Assembly: GCA_024666565.1 (NCBI GenBank) | Contig: CP088295.1 | Coordinates: 2,294,001-2,358,000 of the forward strand | DNA from: Svornostia abyssi | Lineage (GTDB): Bacteria > Actinomycetota > Thermoleophilia > Solirubrobacterales > Solirubrobacteraceae | DNA: 64,000 nucleotides | Direction: 5' to 3' | In this document: in pieces, positions 27,816 through 38,108 of the stretch | How positions within the stretch are numbered: the stretch's first letter is position 1 | Layout of the letters: each line of letters opens with the position of its first letter | The notes under the pieces: generated by a model | The model's database searches: none | Told to the model about the DNA's origin: nothing | What the model saw: only the letters and a program-made list of their open reading frames with translations | Position numbers and translations under genes: made by a program

Positions 27816-28485
27816 CGCAGACGACCTCGTCCAGCCCGGCGCCGAGCCGGCCCGGCGGCACGCCCTCGTCCCCGGCCAGGACCCGGTCCAGCGGCTCGCG
27901 CTTCTCGTCGCCGGCCGCCAGCAGGATCGTCTTCTTCGCCCGGCGCAGCACGGGCAGCGTCAGCGAGATCCGGTCGGGCGGCGGCTTCGGCGCGCCGCGC
28001 ACCGCCACCACGGGGGCGACCTCCGCGGCGGCCGCCGGGTGCCCGGGGAACAGCGACGCGGTGTGGCCGTCCTCACCGAGTCCGAGGAGCACGAAGTCGA
28101 AGACCGGCTCGGGCCCCATCGCCTCGATGATCTCCATGCCGTACGCCCACGCCGCGTCGTCCGGGCGGTCATAGTGCGAGATGCGGTGCAGCACCGGCGG
28201 GGTCGCCCGGGCTCGCTTGCAGATCTCCTCTTCGACCATGAGCGCGTTGCTCTCCGGGTCGTCGTCGGGCACGCAGCGCTCGTCGCCGAGCCACAGGTGC
28301 ACGTGGTCCCACGAGCCCTCCATGTCGGCGAGCAGCTGGTAGGCACGGCGCGGCGTCGACCCACCCGCGAGCGCGACGTTCACCTGGTTGCCGAGCTGGC
28401 GCGCGTCGGCGATGTAGCTCGCGAGCAGATTGGCGACGCGGCGGCACGCGGCCTCCGCGTCGGGCAGGGCGGTGATGACGGTCAT
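27793..28485 (-). CDS. pgl: 6-phosphogluconolactonase
   Basis: A 230-residue lactonase that opens 6-phosphoglucono-lactone, the second step of the oxidative pentose phosphate pathway. Family motifs are ALAGGSTPRRAY, WLGDERCVP and LGLGEDGHTASLFPG. The ATG overlaps the GH15 stop as ATGA, and its own end overlaps the phosphatase gene. It lies in the same run as zwf and opcA. Confidence 0.95.
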   Translation of the reverse strand: MTVITALPDAEAACRRVANLLASYIADARQLGNQVNVALAGGSTPRRAYQLLADMEGSWDHVHLWLGDERCVPDDDPESNALMVEEEICKRARATPPVLHRISHYDRPDDAAWAYGMEIIEAMGPEPVFDFVLLGLGEDGHTASLFPGHPAAAAEVAPVVAVRGAPKPPPDRISLTLPVLRRAKKTILLAAGDEKREPLDRVLAGDEGVPPGRLGAGLDEVVCDVAAHPG

Positions 28486-30432
28486 AGCGTGGGCCTCCGC
28501 TCATGGGGCGGCCGGGCCCCGGGCGGCGTGGCGTTCTGGACGAGTTCCTGGTCGGCCTTGATGACGTGCATGACGGCGTTGATGAGCGCGAGGTGCGTGA
28601 ATGCCTGCGGGAAGTTCCCCAGATGCCTTCCGGACCGGGCCTCGATCTCCTCTGCGTACAGCAGCAGCGGGCTGGCGTAGCTCAGGAGCTTTTCGCACAG
28701 CTGCCGGGCGCGCGCCGTCTCGCCGATCTCCGCCAGCGCGCTCACGAGCCAGAACGAGCAGATCGTGAACGTGCCCTCCTCGCCGGTGAGCCCGTCGTCG
28801 GTCTCCTCGACGCGGTAGCGCAGGACGAGCCCGTCCTCGGTGAGCTCGTTCTCGATCGCCTCGACCGTCGCGCGCACCCGCGGGTCGTCGGCGGGCAGGA
28901 AGCGCAGCATCGGGATGAGCAGCAGCGACGCGTCGAGCGCCTCGGTCTCGTAGTGCTGGACGAAGACGTCGCGGTCGTCGACGCCGTTGGCCAGCACGTC
29001 GGCCTTGATCTCGTCGGCGGCCTCCTGCCAGCGCGTGGCCTGCTCGTGCGCGTCACGCAGCCGGGCCAGCCGCGCGCCGCGGTCGCACGCCACCCAGCAC
29101 ATGATCTTGCTGAACGTGAAGTGCTTGGGCTCGCCGCGGACCTCCCAGATGCCGCGGTCGGGCTCGCGCCAGTGGGCGATGGCCTCGTCGACGAGCCGCG
29201 ACAGCGGGCGCCAGAACCGCTCGGCCACGCTGTCGCGCGACTTCGTGTGCAGGTAGAACGAGTCGAGGACCGCGCCCCACACGTCGTGCTGGCGATGGTT
29301 GTACGCACCGTTGCCGATGCGCACCGGTCGCGCGTTCTCATAGCCGTCGAGGTGCGCGAGCGTCTTCTCCTCCAGCTCCCGCTCGCCGCCGATGCCGTAC
29401 ATCACCTGGATGTCGGAGCCGTCCTCCAGCATCTCGGTGATGAAGTAGAAGAAGTCGTTGGCCTCCCAGTCGAAGCCCAGCGAGTAGAGCCCCCACAGCA
29501 TCCACGTGCTGTCGCGGATCCACGAGTACCGGTAGTCCCAGTTGCGCTCGCCGCCCGGGGTCTCCGGCAGGGACGTCGTCGCGGCGGCGAGCATCGCGCC
29601 GGTGGGGGGCGAACGACAGCCCCTTCAGCGTGAGCGCGCTGCGCTGCAGGTACGTCCGCCACGGATGGTCGGGGAAGTTGCCGTGCGCGAGCCACTCGTG
29701 CCAGTAGTCCGCGGTCTTGACCAGCCGCTCGTAGGACTCCTCGTACGTCGTCGGGCCGCCGTGCGAGCTCCAGGTCAGGGCGGCGAAGGCGACATCGCCG
29801 TCACGGAGCGTGGTGCGGGCACGCGCGCGGCCGCCTTCGAAGCCGAGGCGCAGGTCGGTCGTCAGCGTCAGCTTGAGCGGGTCGTCAGGGGCCGTCGCGA
29901 TGCCCACGCCGTACCCGGCGCCCTCGTACTCCCAGTTCGCGTACTTCTGGCCGTAGTCGAACACCGGCTCGCACTCCAGGACCATCTCCACCGAGCCGTT
30001 GACGCAGCGCATCGTGCGCAGCAGGACGTGGTCGGCGTCGTAGTCGGTGGGGGAGCGGCGATGCGTCTCCGAGCGGTCGTCGTGGTGGTGCCACGGGCCG
30101 ACGAGGAGCACGTCGCGGACGATGACCCAGCCGGTCTTCGTGCCCCACGTCGTCTCGTGGATCATCGTGCCGGGGATGTACCGCCGACCGGCGGGGACGT
30201 AGTGGTCGGCCGGGCCGATCCGGAAGCCGCCCGCGTCGCGGTCGAGGATGGAGCCGAAGATGGACGGCCCGTCCATGCGCGGCAGGCACATCCACTCGAT
30301 GTTGCCGGTCGGGGCGACGAGCGCGCACGTCTCGCAGTCGGACAGGAAGGCGTATTCGGCGATCGGGGGAAACGGCGAGCCGCCGAGCGGCACGTCGCCC
30401 ACGATGCGGGCCATGGGATCGGTCGTCGTCAT
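28482..30432 (-). CDS. glycoside hydrolase family 15 (glucoamylase/trehalase-like), one frameshift
   Basis: One gene of about 650 residues split by an extra base in the G-run at 29604-29609. Deleting one base joins LKGLSFAP to TGAMLAAATTSLPE with no loss. The N-terminal beta domain begins IAEYAFLSDCETCALV. The (alpha/alpha)6 catalytic domain holds NWDYRYSWIRDSTWMLWGL, a probable general acid Glu in RGIWEVRGEPKHF and a general base Glu in EEGTFTICSFWL. Family members release glucose from glucans or trehalose. It starts 13 nt after opcA and overlaps pgl, so its product may feed the pathway encoded around it. Confidence 0.85.
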
Positions 30433-30445
30433 AAGCGGGGGGTTC

Positions 30446-31528
30446 TCACAGGAGGGCGCGGGCGGCGCGGACGGCAGGAGCGTAGGTCGGGTCGCGCAGG
30501 AGCGCCTGGCGGATACCTTCGCCGAGAATGCCCGCTTCACCTCGCGAGGCGCCGAGCACGGTCCACTCGTGGGTGCGGCCGTCGGGCTCGGTGCGGCGCT
30601 CGGTCAGGCCGCCGGTGCCCCGGGTCAGCGAGGTGACGGAGCCGTCCTCGGTGGTGAGCGTGATGCCGTCCAGGCCGGGCACGGTCATGTGCTCGGCGGG
30701 GACGACGCGCAGCGTGACGTCGCCGCGGTGCGCGCGCACCTTGCCCGCCAGCTCCTGGCCGTGGCGGGAGAGGCGTGACGGGGTCCAGCCCAGCTGCGCG
30801 CACAGCCAGCCGAGCAGCAGCAGGGCGGCGGTCTCCGACCCTGGCCGCGCGCCGATGGCGACCTCGTTGAGCAGGCGAAGCTCCCGGCGGCGCGCCGGCG
30901 GGTCGAACACGGCTGCGATGCGCTCGCGCCAGGGCGTGGAGCGCAGCCACGCGAGGTCCACGATCGCGCTGCGGTCGCAGAGCGCGACGACCCGCGACAG
31001 GGCCTCGTCGGCGTCCGGCTCGTCGACGCTGTCGAGCAGGACGACCTGGGCGAGCGGCGCACCGCCGGGCGGCGCGGTCGTCAGCGCGTCGACGGCCTCG
31101 GCGTGGCCGTGCGGGGACCAGACGACGGTCGCGAGGTCGGTGACGACGAGCGGGTCGACGATCTGGTTGAGCATCGGCAGGTGCTGCTCGCCGACGGCCA
31201 GGATCACGGTCTCACGCAGCAGCGCGAACTCGCCGGGCTTGGGCTCGGTGTCCGAGGCGATCGTCGCCGTGGCATCGATGGTCGTGCGCCCGAACTCGAC
31301 CGAGCACACGATGGTGCGCGACGCGTGGTAGCGGCCCACCTTGCGCAGGCGGTTGGCGATCTCGCCGCTCCAGTCCTTGTCGACCACGCAGACGAGGTTC
31401 AGCGCGCGGGCCGGAACGTAGGAGTCACTCTCCTTGTGGCGGTCGGCCAGCAGCTGGCGCAGCGCGGCCTCGATCGCCCCGGGGGTCGTGTCCTGCTCGC
31501 GCCAGACGCTGTCGCTGACCGCGGGCAT
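30446..31528 (-). CDS. opcA: glucose-6-phosphate dehydrogenase assembly protein OpcA
   Basis: A 360-residue OpcA homologue, which in cyanobacteria and actinobacteria binds Zwf and supports its assembly and redox control. Recognisable parts are the central region VVWSPHGHAEAVDAL and RSAIVDLAWLRSTPWRERIAAVFD (partial motif DLAWLRSTPWRE). It starts 3 nt after zwf stops, the usual order in actinobacteria. Confidence 0.93.
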   Translation of the reverse strand: MPAVSDSVWREQDTTPGAIEAALRQLLADRHKESDSYVPARALNLVCVVDKDWSGEIANRLRKVGRYHASRTIVCSVEFGRTTIDATATIASDTEPKPGEFALLRETVILAVGEQHLPMLNQIVDPLVVTDLATVVWSPHGHAEAVDALTTAPPGGAPLAQVVLLDSVDEPDADEALSRVVALCDRSAIVDLAWLRSTPWRERIAAVFDPPARRRELRLLNEVAIGARPGSETAALLLLGWLCAQLGWTPSRLSRHGQELAGKVRAHRGDVTLRVVPAEHMTVPGLDGITLTTEDGSVTSLTRGTGGLTERRTEPDGRTHEWTVLGASRGEAGILGEGIRQALLRDPTYAPAVRAARALL

Positions 31529-31531
31529 CGG

Positions 31532-33058
31532 CTAGATGGCCCGCCACGTCTGGCCGGGGCTGAGCAGGGTGTTCGCCTCGATCGGGCCGGGGGTGCCCGC
31601 CTCGTACTGCGGCAGCGGGCCGGGCTGCGCCGCCCACGTCGCGACGATCGGGTCGCAGATGCGCCACTGCGCCTCGACCTCGTCGTCGCGGGTGAAGAGC
31701 GTGGCCTCGCCGCGCATCGCGTCGAGGATGAGCCGCTCGTAGGCCTCCGGGGACTGGGAGAGGAACGCGGTGCCGTAGAGGAACTCCATGTTCACCGGCC
31801 GGATGCGCATCTGGGTGCCGGGGATCTTCGCCCCGAGGGTGATGGAGACGCCCTCGTTGGGCTGCAGCGTGAGGATGATCTGGTTGGGCTTCACGCCCGT
31901 CGCCGTGCTCTCGCCGAAGCCCAGGTGCGGCACGGGCTTGAGGACCACGGCGATCTCCGTAACCTTGCGCGCCAGGCGCTTACCGGTCCGCAGGTAGATC
32001 GGGACGCCGGCCCACCGCCAGTTGTCGACCTCCAGGCGCAGCGCCGCGTACGTCTCCGTGGTGGAGAGGTGGCGGACGCCCTGCTCCTCGAGATACCCGG
32101 GGACGGGCTCGCCGTCGACGTCGCCGGCGCTGTACTGCGCGCGGACCGCCATGGACGCCACATCCTCGGGCGAGGGCGCCTTGATGGCGTGCAGGACCTT
32201 GACCTTCTCGTCGCGCACCTCGTCGGCGGTGAAGTTCACCGGCGGCTCCATGCACAGCAGCGTGAGGAGCTGGAGCATGTGGTTCTGGATGAGGTCACGC
32301 AGGGCGCCGGCGCTGTCGTAGTACCCGGCGCGGGAGCCGATCCCCAGGTCCTCGGACGCGGTGATCTGCACGTGGTCGACGAAGTTCCGGTTCCACAACG
32401 GCTCGAACAGCCCGTTGGCGAAGCGGAACGCCAGCATGTTCTGGACGGTCTCCTTGCCGAGGTAGTGGTCGATGCGGAAGACCTGCTGCTCCTTGAACGT
32501 CTGCAGCACCGTGCGGTTGAGGTCGATCGCCTCGGCGAGCGTCGTGCCGAACGGCTTCTCGATCACGATCCGCACGTCGGCCTCGTCGTGCGTCTGGAGG
32601 CCGTGCTTGCCCAGCTCCGTCGGGATGACCGGGAAGAACATCGGCGCGGTCGAGAGGTAGTAGCACCGGTTCAGCGGCTGGCCGGCCTGCTCGTCGAACT
32701 CACGCAGGACCGCGCCGAGCCGCTCGTAGCCGGCTGCGTCGTCGAACGAGCTGGAGACGAACCGGGCGCGCTCGACGAGCTTCGCGAGCACGGCCGCGTC
32801 GGGCGTGCGGCGCGAGAAGCTGTTGATCGAGTCCGTCAGCATCGCCCGGAAGCCGTCGTCGTCGAGGTCGCCCAAGGAGAAGCCGACGAGGGCGAAGCGC
32901 TCGGGCAGCGACCCTTCGTGGGCGAGGTTGTAGAGCGCCGGCAGGAGCTTGCGCCGCGCCAGGTCGCCGGTGGCGCCGAAGATGACGAGGGTCGTCGGCG
33001 AGACGGGCAGGCGCTCGAGGCCCTCGGTGAGCGGGTTGGGCTCGAGCTGGTCGGTCAC
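31532..33058 (-). CDS. zwf: glucose-6-phosphate 1-dehydrogenase
   Basis: A 508-residue NADP-dependent enzyme making 6-phosphogluconolactone and NADPH. The nucleotide loop is [14 protein letters not shown], the active-site signature RIDHYLGKE and the substrate region [12 protein letters not shown]. The GTG at 33058 overlaps the rpiB stop as GTGA, so translation is coupled. The open frame extends upstream into rpiB, but the family N-terminus and coupling support this start. Confidence 0.96.
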   Translation of the reverse strand: MTDQLEPNPLTEGLERLPVSPTTLVIFGATGDLARRKLLPALYNLAHEGSLPERFALVGFSLGDLDDDGFRAMLTDSINSFSRRTPDAAVLAKLVERARFVSSSFDDAAGYERLGAVLREFDEQAGQPLNRCYYLSTAPMFFPVIPTELGKHGLQTHDEADVRIVIEKPFGTTLAEAIDLNRTVLQTFKEQQVFRIDHYLGKETVQNMLAFRFANGLFEPLWNRNFVDHVQITASEDLGIGSRAGYYDSAGALRDLIQNHMLQLLTLLCMEPPVNFTADEVRDEKVKVLHAIKAPSPEDVASMAVRAQYSAGDVDGEPVPGYLEEQGVRHLSTTETYAALRLEVDNWRWAGVPIYLRTGKRLARKVTEIAVVLKPVPHLGFGESTATGVKPNQIILTLQPNEGVSITLGAKIPGTQMRIRPVNMEFLYGTAFLSQSPEAYERLILDAMRGEATLFTRDDEVEAQWRICDPIVATWAAQPGPLPQYEAGTPGPIEANTLLSPGQTWRAI

Positions 33059-33516
33059 GGAGCGGGTGCCAGGTCGGTGTCGAGCCCGTCGGCCTCGATC
33101 TGATTGACCTTGCCCAGGCGCCGCAGGTGGCGCTCCTCGCCGCTGAAGCTCGTCGCCATGAACGCCTCCACGAGCTCGGTCGCCACCGCGGTGCCCACGA
33201 CCCGGGCGCCCAGGCAGAGCACGTTGACATCGTCGTGGCTGACGCACTGCCCGGCCGTGTAGTGGTCGTGCGCGCACGCCGCGCGGATCCCGGGGATCTT
33301 GCACGCGGCAACCGCGACGCCGGCCCCCGAGCCACAGAGGATGATCCCGCGGTCGACCGCGCCGGTCGCGACGTCCTTGCCGACTGCGAACGCGACGTTG
33401 GGGTAGTCGTTGGACTGCCCCGTGTCGAGCACCTCGTGGCCGAGTGACCCGAGCGTCTCTCGCACGGTCTCCGCGAGCGGTGCGCCCGCGTGGTCGTAGC
33501 CGATGGCGACCTTCAT
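33055..33516 (-). CDS. rpiB: ribose-5-phosphate isomerase B
   Basis: A 153-residue RpiB/LacAB-family isomerase that interconverts ribose 5-phosphate and ribulose 5-phosphate. Motifs are [26 protein letters not shown] and [14 protein letters not shown]. The catalytic Cys is present in CGSG. ATGA overlap with the ROK kinase gene upstream and GTGA overlap with zwf downstream place it in the middle of a coupled run. Confidence 0.95.
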   Translation of the reverse strand: MKVAIGYDHAGAPLAETVRETLGSLGHEVLDTGQSNDYPNVAFAVGKDVATGAVDRGIILCGSGAGVAVAACKIPGIRAACAHDHYTAGQCVSHDDVNVLCLGARVVGTAVATELVEAFMATSFSGEERHLRRLGKVNQIEADGLDTDLAPAP

Positions 33517-34451
33517 CCCGTCAGTACCTCCGTGGCGTCGAGGCCGCGGTCGTTGGCAAGTTCCAGTCCGGCGAGCAGGCCGGCCCCGCGGACACCCGCG
33601 GTGCGGCCGTACCTGGCCCGGCGTATCTCCGTCTTCGTCCCGCCACCGGTGATGGTGTACTGGCGGGCGACGTCTGTCGCGGGCGCGATGAGCAGATCCT
33701 CGGCCGCGGACACGCCGCCGCCGATCACGACGACCTGGGGATCGAGCGCGTTGATCATGTTCGCGATGCCGAGGCCGAGCCGGCGGCCGAGCAGCGTGAT
33801 GAGGCCGATCGCCTCGGTGTCGCCCGCCTGCGCGCGGCGCACGGTCTCCGGCCCGTCGCGCAGTCCGTGCTGCAGCGCCATGGCGTCGAGCGTGCGCCCG
33901 GCGGCGAGCGCCTCGAGCGAGCCGCGCTGCGGGAACTCGCGCGCGGGCGGCACGTGGTCACGGGCGTCGAGGCCGACGATCATGTGCCCGAGCTCCCCGG
34001 CCGCGCCGGTTGCGCCGCGGTGGACCTTGCCGCCGATGATCACGCCGCCGCCGACACCGGTGCCGACCGTGAACGCCACGAGATCGGAGTACAGGAGGTG
34101 GCTGTCGTCGTCGTAGGCCTCGGCGAGGGCGGCGCAGGTCGCGTCGTTGTCGACGTAGACGGGGACGCCGAGGCGCTCGCGCAGGATGTCGCGGACCGGC
34201 ACGCCCTGGAGCGGGATGTTCACGGAGAACCGCGCGGTGCCGGCCTCCCAGTCCATGATCGACGGGATCGCGACCCCCACGGCGGCGGCCTCACCGGCCG
34301 CCTGGATGCGCCGCACGAGCTGGTCGATGAGCTCCTCGGCGGACGACGTGATCGTGGGTTCCAGCACCGGGTCCTCGAGGATGCCGCCGCGCAGACCCGC
34401 GACGGACACCTTCGTGCCGCCGACGTCCACACCGATGAGCCGCTCAGCCAT
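33513..34451 (-). CDS. ROK-family sugar kinase, probable glucokinase
   Basis: A 312-residue ROK protein: ATP-binding [12 protein letters not shown], catalytic Asp in [13 protein letters not shown], and [12 protein letters not shown]. It probably makes glucose 6-phosphate, the substrate of the zwf product two genes away. Oddly, the usual zinc-binding CxCGxxGCxE cluster is replaced by a Cys-free segment ([12 protein letters not shown]), though the zinc His context GELGH remains. The start overlaps the preceding gene by 8 bp. Sugar specificity is inferred from neighbours. Confidence 0.88.
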   Translation of the reverse strand: MAERLIGVDVGGTKVSVAGLRGGILEDPVLEPTITSSAEELIDQLVRRIQAAGEAAAVGVAIPSIMDWEAGTARFSVNIPLQGVPVRDILRERLGVPVYVDNDATCAALAEAYDDDSHLLYSDLVAFTVGTGVGGGVIIGGKVHRGATGAAGELGHMIVGLDARDHVPPAREFPQRGSLEALAAGRTLDAMALQHGLRDGPETVRRAQAGDTEAIGLITLLGRRLGLGIANMINALDPQVVVIGGGVSAAEDLLIAPATDVARQYTITGGGTKTEIRRARYGRTAGVRGAGLLAGLELANDRGLDATEVLTG

Positions 34452-35172
34452 CGGCCGGAAGCCTCCCAGACGGCGGGGCGATCCGGTAGCGCAGAAACAA
34501 CGTTCCCAGGTGGTCGTACATCGACAGGATGTCGAGGCGGGCCGGGTCCGGCAGCGGCGTGCCCTCCACGGCGGGGTGCGCGGTCCCGCCGACGATGAGC
34601 GGTGACAGGGTCAGCAGGAACTCGTCGACGACGTCCGCGGCGATGAGCGCGCGGTTCAGGCCCGGGCCGCCCTCACACAGCAGGGTGCGCACGCCGTGGG
34701 TGGTCCGCAGGTCCGCGAGCGCCGCGCGCGGATCCGCGGCCGCGCCCGTGTAGATCGCGCGCGGCTGGTCCGGGTCGGTGAGCAGCGGCGCGTCGACCGG
34801 CAGGTTCCCGGACCGGCTGAGGATGACCGCGAGCGGGTCGGGAGCCAGCCCGGCGGCGGCCCGCGTGGCCCGGCGCTCGGGCTGGGGGATGAGCCGCCGG
34901 TAGCGCTCGGTGGCGATCGTGCCGGTCCCGGCCAGGACGGCGTCGACCTGCTCGCGCAGGGCGAGGAAGACGGTGCGGTCGGCGCGGTCGATCGCCAGCC
35001 CGCCCGAGACGCCGTCGCGCGAGGCGTGACCGTCGGCCGACAGGATCATGTTCAGGACGACGTACGGGCGGTCAGCCGGCGCACGCTCGGCCCAGCCGGC
35101 GTCGGCGTAGGCCTCCTCGGCGGCCACGGCGCCCGGCGCAGGGAGGAGGCGTCGCAGGGAGAACGACGGCAC
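34444..35172 (-). CDS. RibD C-terminal / dihydrofolate reductase-like reductase
   Basis: A 242-residue NADPH-dependent reductase of the RibD_C family: RPYVVLNMILSADGHAS at the start of the fold, the substrate loop DAVLAGTGTI, and LLCEGGPGLNRALI. In riboflavin synthesis this domain reduces a pyrimidine intermediate, but no other rib genes are near and the true substrate is unknown. GTG 35172 was chosen because TAGATT (35180-35185, minus strand) lies 7 nt upstream, making it the leaderless first gene of the pentose phosphate run; the frame stays open to 35259. Confidence 0.8.
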   Translation of the reverse strand: MPSFSLRRLLPAPGAVAAEEAYADAGWAERAPADRPYVVLNMILSADGHASRDGVSGGLAIDRADRTVFLALREQVDAVLAGTGTIATERYRRLIPQPERRATRAAAGLAPDPLAVILSRSGNLPVDAPLLTDPDQPRAIYTGAAADPRAALADLRTTHGVRTLLCEGGPGLNRALIAADVVDEFLLTLSPLIVGGTAHPAVEGTPLPDPARLDILSMYDHLGTLFLRYRIAPPSGRLPADG

Positions 35173-35233
35173 GGCAGGCAATCTACGCGAGCGGGCGAAC
35201 CGGATGTGCCGTCCCACCCGTACCCCCTTCCAC

Positions 35234-36169
35234 ATGCTCGACACGCTGCTCGACCGCACCGTCCTTCCCGGCTACACCAGCGTGGGCTACAAGCTGCGCG
35301 CCCGCGCGTGGGATGACCTTCCCTCGATGGCGGGGAAGGTCGTCATCGTCACGGGCGCGACCGGGGGAATCGGCCTCGCGGCTGCGGAGGGCTTCGCGCG
35401 CCTCGGCGCCGACGTCCGGCTGCTCGTCCGCAACGCCGAACGCGGGGAGCGCGCTGCCGCGAAGGTCCGCAGCGACGTTCCGGACGCGCACGTCGGGGTG
35501 GAGCTCTGCGACGTCTCCGACCTGGCGTCGGTTCGCGCGTTCGCCGAGCAGTTCACGGCGCGCGAGACGCGCCTGGACGTGCTCGTCCACAACGCGGGGG
35601 TCCTGCCCCCCGAGCGCACGGTCACCAAGGACGGCATCGAGCTGACGTTCGCCACCAACGTCGTCGGCCCGTTCCTCCTGACCTGGCTGCTCGCCGACCT
35701 CCTCGCCGCGGCCGCCCCGTCGCGCGTGATCAACATCTCCTCCGGCGGGATGTACACGGCGAAGCTGGACGTCGACGACCTGCAGTCCGCCGAGGGGTCG
35801 TTCGACGGCGTCCGCGCGTACGCCCAGACGAAGCGCGCCGAGGTCATCCTCACCGAGCTGTGGGCCGAGCGCCTGCACGAGCGCGGCGTGATCGTGCACA
35901 GCATGCACCCGGGCTGGGTCGACACGCCCGGCGTCCAGGAGTCCCTGCCGACCTTCAACAAGGTCATGGGGCCGCTGCTGCGCGACGCCGGTCAGGGCGC
36001 CGACACGATCGTGTGGCTCGGCGCCGCCGACGCGCCGTTGCGCAGCACCGGGGAGTTCTGGCACGACCGGCGCACGCGGCCGACCCACCGCGTCCCGTGG
36101 ACGAAGGAGTCCGATGAGGACCGCCGCCGCCTGTGGGACACCTGCGTGCAGCTGAGCGAGGTGGCGTAG
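35234..36169 (+). CDS. short-chain dehydrogenase (DHRS12/retinol dehydrogenase-like)
   Basis: A 311-residue SDR. The cofactor motif is TGATGGIG, followed by the NAG motif (VHNAGVLPP), the catalytic Ser in INISSGGM and Tyr/Lys in YAQTK. The C-terminus (GVQESLPTFNKVM and the WHDRRTRPTH segment) resembles SDR family member 12. The substrate is unknown. It abuts the SRPBCC gene with no gap, so the two are probably functionally linked. Confidence 0.88.
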   Translation: MLDTLLDRTVLPGYTSVGYKLRARAWDDLPSMAGKVVIVTGATGGIGLAAAEGFARLGADVRLLVRNAERGERAAAKVRSDVPDAHVGVELCDVSDLASVRAFAEQFTARETRLDVLVHNAGVLPPERTVTKDGIELTFATNVVGPFLLTWLLADLLAAAAPSRVINISSGGMYTAKLDVDDLQSAEGSFDGVRAYAQTKRAEVILTELWAERLHERGVIVHSMHPGWVDTPGVQESLPTFNKVMGPLLRDAGQGADTIVWLGAADAPLRSTGEFWHDRRTRPTHRVPWTKESDEDRRRLWDTCVQLSEVA

Positions 36170-36604
36170 ATGGCGCGGTACGTCGCAACCCTGGACACCG
36201 AGAAGCCCGTCGACGAGGTCTTCGCCTACCTCGCCGACTTCTCGACCACCGAGGAGTGGGACCCGGGCGTGGTCTCGGCCAGCCGTGGCGAGGGCGGCCC
36301 GCTCGGCGTGGGCAGCACCTTCGACCTGGTGGCGTCCTTCCTCGGCAGGGAGAACGCGCTGACCTACACCGTCACCGAGTACGAGGCGCCGCACGCGATC
36401 ACGCTGCGCGGCGAGAGCGCGACGGTCGTGTCGCTGGACCGCATCACCACCGAGCCCCACGAGGGCGGCACGCGCATCACCTACGACGCCGACCTGACGC
36501 TCAAGGGCCCGCTGCGGCTCTTCGACCCGGTGCTGAAGCTCGCCTTCAACCGGGTCGGTGACCGCGCGCTGGAGGGCCTGCGCGGAACGCTCGGGGCGAG
36601 GTAG
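36170..36604 (+). CDS. SRPBCC (START-like) family protein
   Basis: A 144-residue single-domain lipid/ligand-binding fold starting with ATLDTEKPVDEVFAYLADF, typical of polyketide cyclase/CoxG-like SRPBCC proteins. The ATG follows the preceding TAG stop directly. It may bind the hydrophobic substrate of the neighbouring dehydrogenase; this is inference from position. Confidence 0.85.
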   Translation: MARYVATLDTEKPVDEVFAYLADFSTTEEWDPGVVSASRGEGGPLGVGSTFDLVASFLGRENALTYTVTEYEAPHAITLRGESATVVSLDRITTEPHEGGTRITYDADLTLKGPLRLFDPVLKLAFNRVGDRALEGLRGTLGAR

Positions 36605-36612
36605 CCCCGGAC

Positions 36613-36633
36613 AACCGGCGCGCCTCGCCGGTT
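36613..36633 (+). terminator. hairpin after the SRPBCC gene
   Basis: AACCGGCG and CGCCGGTT form a perfect 8-bp stem with a 5-nt loop, 8 nt after the stop codon. Confidence 0.55.
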
Positions 36634-36655
36634 CCCGTGCGTACCATCGCGCGCC

Positions 36656-37072
36656 ATGGACCGCGAGCCGTTGGAGGGGATCGGCGCGGCGGACGCGCAT
36701 CTCGGCCGGCCGGTGCCGCTGCCGCGTGTCCCGCTGCCGTTGGCCCGGTGGGTGGACGTGCTGGCGCTCGGCAGCTACGCGGTCGAGGTCGCGTGGAACC
36801 TCGACGACACGCGCAACGGCGATCCCGGCCGGCTTGCGCTGTTCGCGGGCACGGCGCCGCCGCCGGACCGTCCGCTCGGGGAGCCCGTGGTGATGGGTCG
36901 CTACGCGCACCGCAGTGCCGCGCTGGAGGACGCCGACCCGTCGCTGCGTCCCGTGCACGAGCTCAGCTGGTCCGACGACGGCCTGTACCTGCGCCTCACG
37001 GGCCAGGGTCCGTGGGCGCTGGAGGATCTCATCGCGATTGCCGACTCCGTGCGCCCGGGCGAGCCTGGATAG
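36656..37072 (+). CDS. hypothetical protein
   Basis: A 138-residue soluble protein, not recognised. It is Pro/Arg-rich near the N-terminus (LGRPVPLPRVPLPLARWVD), then has a mixed alpha/beta pattern with VAWNLDDTRNGDPG and ends in an acidic helix (ALEDLIAIADSV). No signal peptide or membrane segment. A leaderless promoter fits (TACCAT at 36642-36647, 8 nt from the ATG). Its TAG stop forms the first bases of the next gene's -10 hexamer. Confidence 0.65.
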   Translation: MDREPLEGIGAADAHLGRPVPLPRVPLPLARWVDVLALGSYAVEVAWNLDDTRNGDPGRLALFAGTAPPPDRPLGEPVVMGRYAHRSAALEDADPSLRPVHELSWSDDGLYLRLTGQGPWALEDLIAIADSVRPGEPG

Positions 37073-37082
37073 GCTCCGCGCC

Positions 37083-38108
37083 ATGAGCACGCCCGAGCAT
37101 CAGGTTCTCCAGCAGCCCGACCCGACGAAGCCCGACCGCAACCTCGCCCTCGAGCTGGTGCGCGTCACCGAGGCCGCCGCGCTGGCGTGCGCGCGCTGGG
37201 TGGGCAAGGGCGACAAGGAGGCGGCTGACCAGGCCGCCGTCGACGCCATGCGCCTCGTGCTCGACACGGTCCAGATGGACGGCACCGTGGTCATCGGCGA
37301 GGGCGAGAAGGACGAGGCGCCCATGCTCTACAACGGCGAGAAGATCGGCGACGGCACCGGCCCGGCGCTCGACATCGCCGTCGACCCGCTCGAGGGCACC
37401 CGCCTGTGCGCGCTGGGCATGCCCAGCGCGATCAGCGTCATCGCGCTGGCCGAGCGCGGCTCGATGTTCGATCCGGGCCCCTGCGTCTACATGGAGAAGC
37501 TCGCCGGCGACCGCCAGATCGCCGACCTCCTCGACCTGGACCGCCCGCTCGGCGAGACCGTCAAGCTCATCGCCGAGCGGCGCGGCAGCTCCGTCGGCGA
37601 CGTCCTGGCCGTCGTCCTGGACCGCCCCCGCCACGCGGAGGGCATCAAGGCGATCCGCGATGCGGGCGCCCGCGTGCGGCTCATCACCGACGGTGACGTC
37701 TCCGCGGTCCTGCTCGCCGTCGACGAGGCCTCGCCGGTCGACTTCCTCTGGGGCGTCGGCGGCACGCCGGAGGGCGTCATCAGCGCCGCGGCGATCAAGT
37801 CGCTCGGCGGCTCGCTCGTCGGCCGGCTGTGGCCGCGCGAGGGCACCGACGAGCGCGAGCGCGCGCTCGAGGCCGGCTACGACCTCGACCGCCAGCTCAC
37901 CGCCGACGACCTCATCACCTCCGACGACTGCTTCTTCTCCGCCACCGGGGTGACCGACGGCGACGTCCTGCAGGGCGTGCGCTACCCGGGAACCGCGGCG
38001 ACGACGGAGTCGCTCATCATGCGCTCGCGCTCGGGGACGTCCCGGCGCGTCATCGCCCGTCACGACCGCGCGAAGCTGCGCGCGGTGACGGGGGAGCGGT
38101 ACGGCTAG
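37083..38108 (+). CDS. glpX: class II fructose-1,6-bisphosphatase
   Basis: A 341-residue GlpX-type enzyme that removes the 1-phosphate from fructose 1,6-bisphosphate in gluconeogenesis. Metal-binding motifs are [12 protein letters not shown] and VDPLEGT, with [10 protein letters not shown] and [14 protein letters not shown] further on. The promoter hexamer TAGGCT (37070-37075) is 7 nt before the ATG and includes the previous gene's stop codon. The gene ends at CTAG, which also supplies the stop of the convergent SDR gene. Confidence 0.95.
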   Translation: MSTPEHQVLQQPDPTKPDRNLALELVRVTEAAALACARWVGKGDKEAADQAAVDAMRLVLDTVQMDGTVVIGEGEKDEAPMLYNGEKIGDGTGPALDIAVDPLEGTRLCALGMPSAISVIALAERGSMFDPGPCVYMEKLAGDRQIADLLDLDRPLGETVKLIAERRGSSVGDVLAVVLDRPRHAEGIKAIRDAGARVRLITDGDVSAVLLAVDEASPVDFLWGVGGTPEGVISAAAIKSLGGSLVGRLWPREGTDERERALEAGYDLDRQLTADDLITSDDCFFSATGVTDGDVLQGVRYPGTAATTESLIMRSRSGTSRRVIARHDRAKLRAVTGERYG

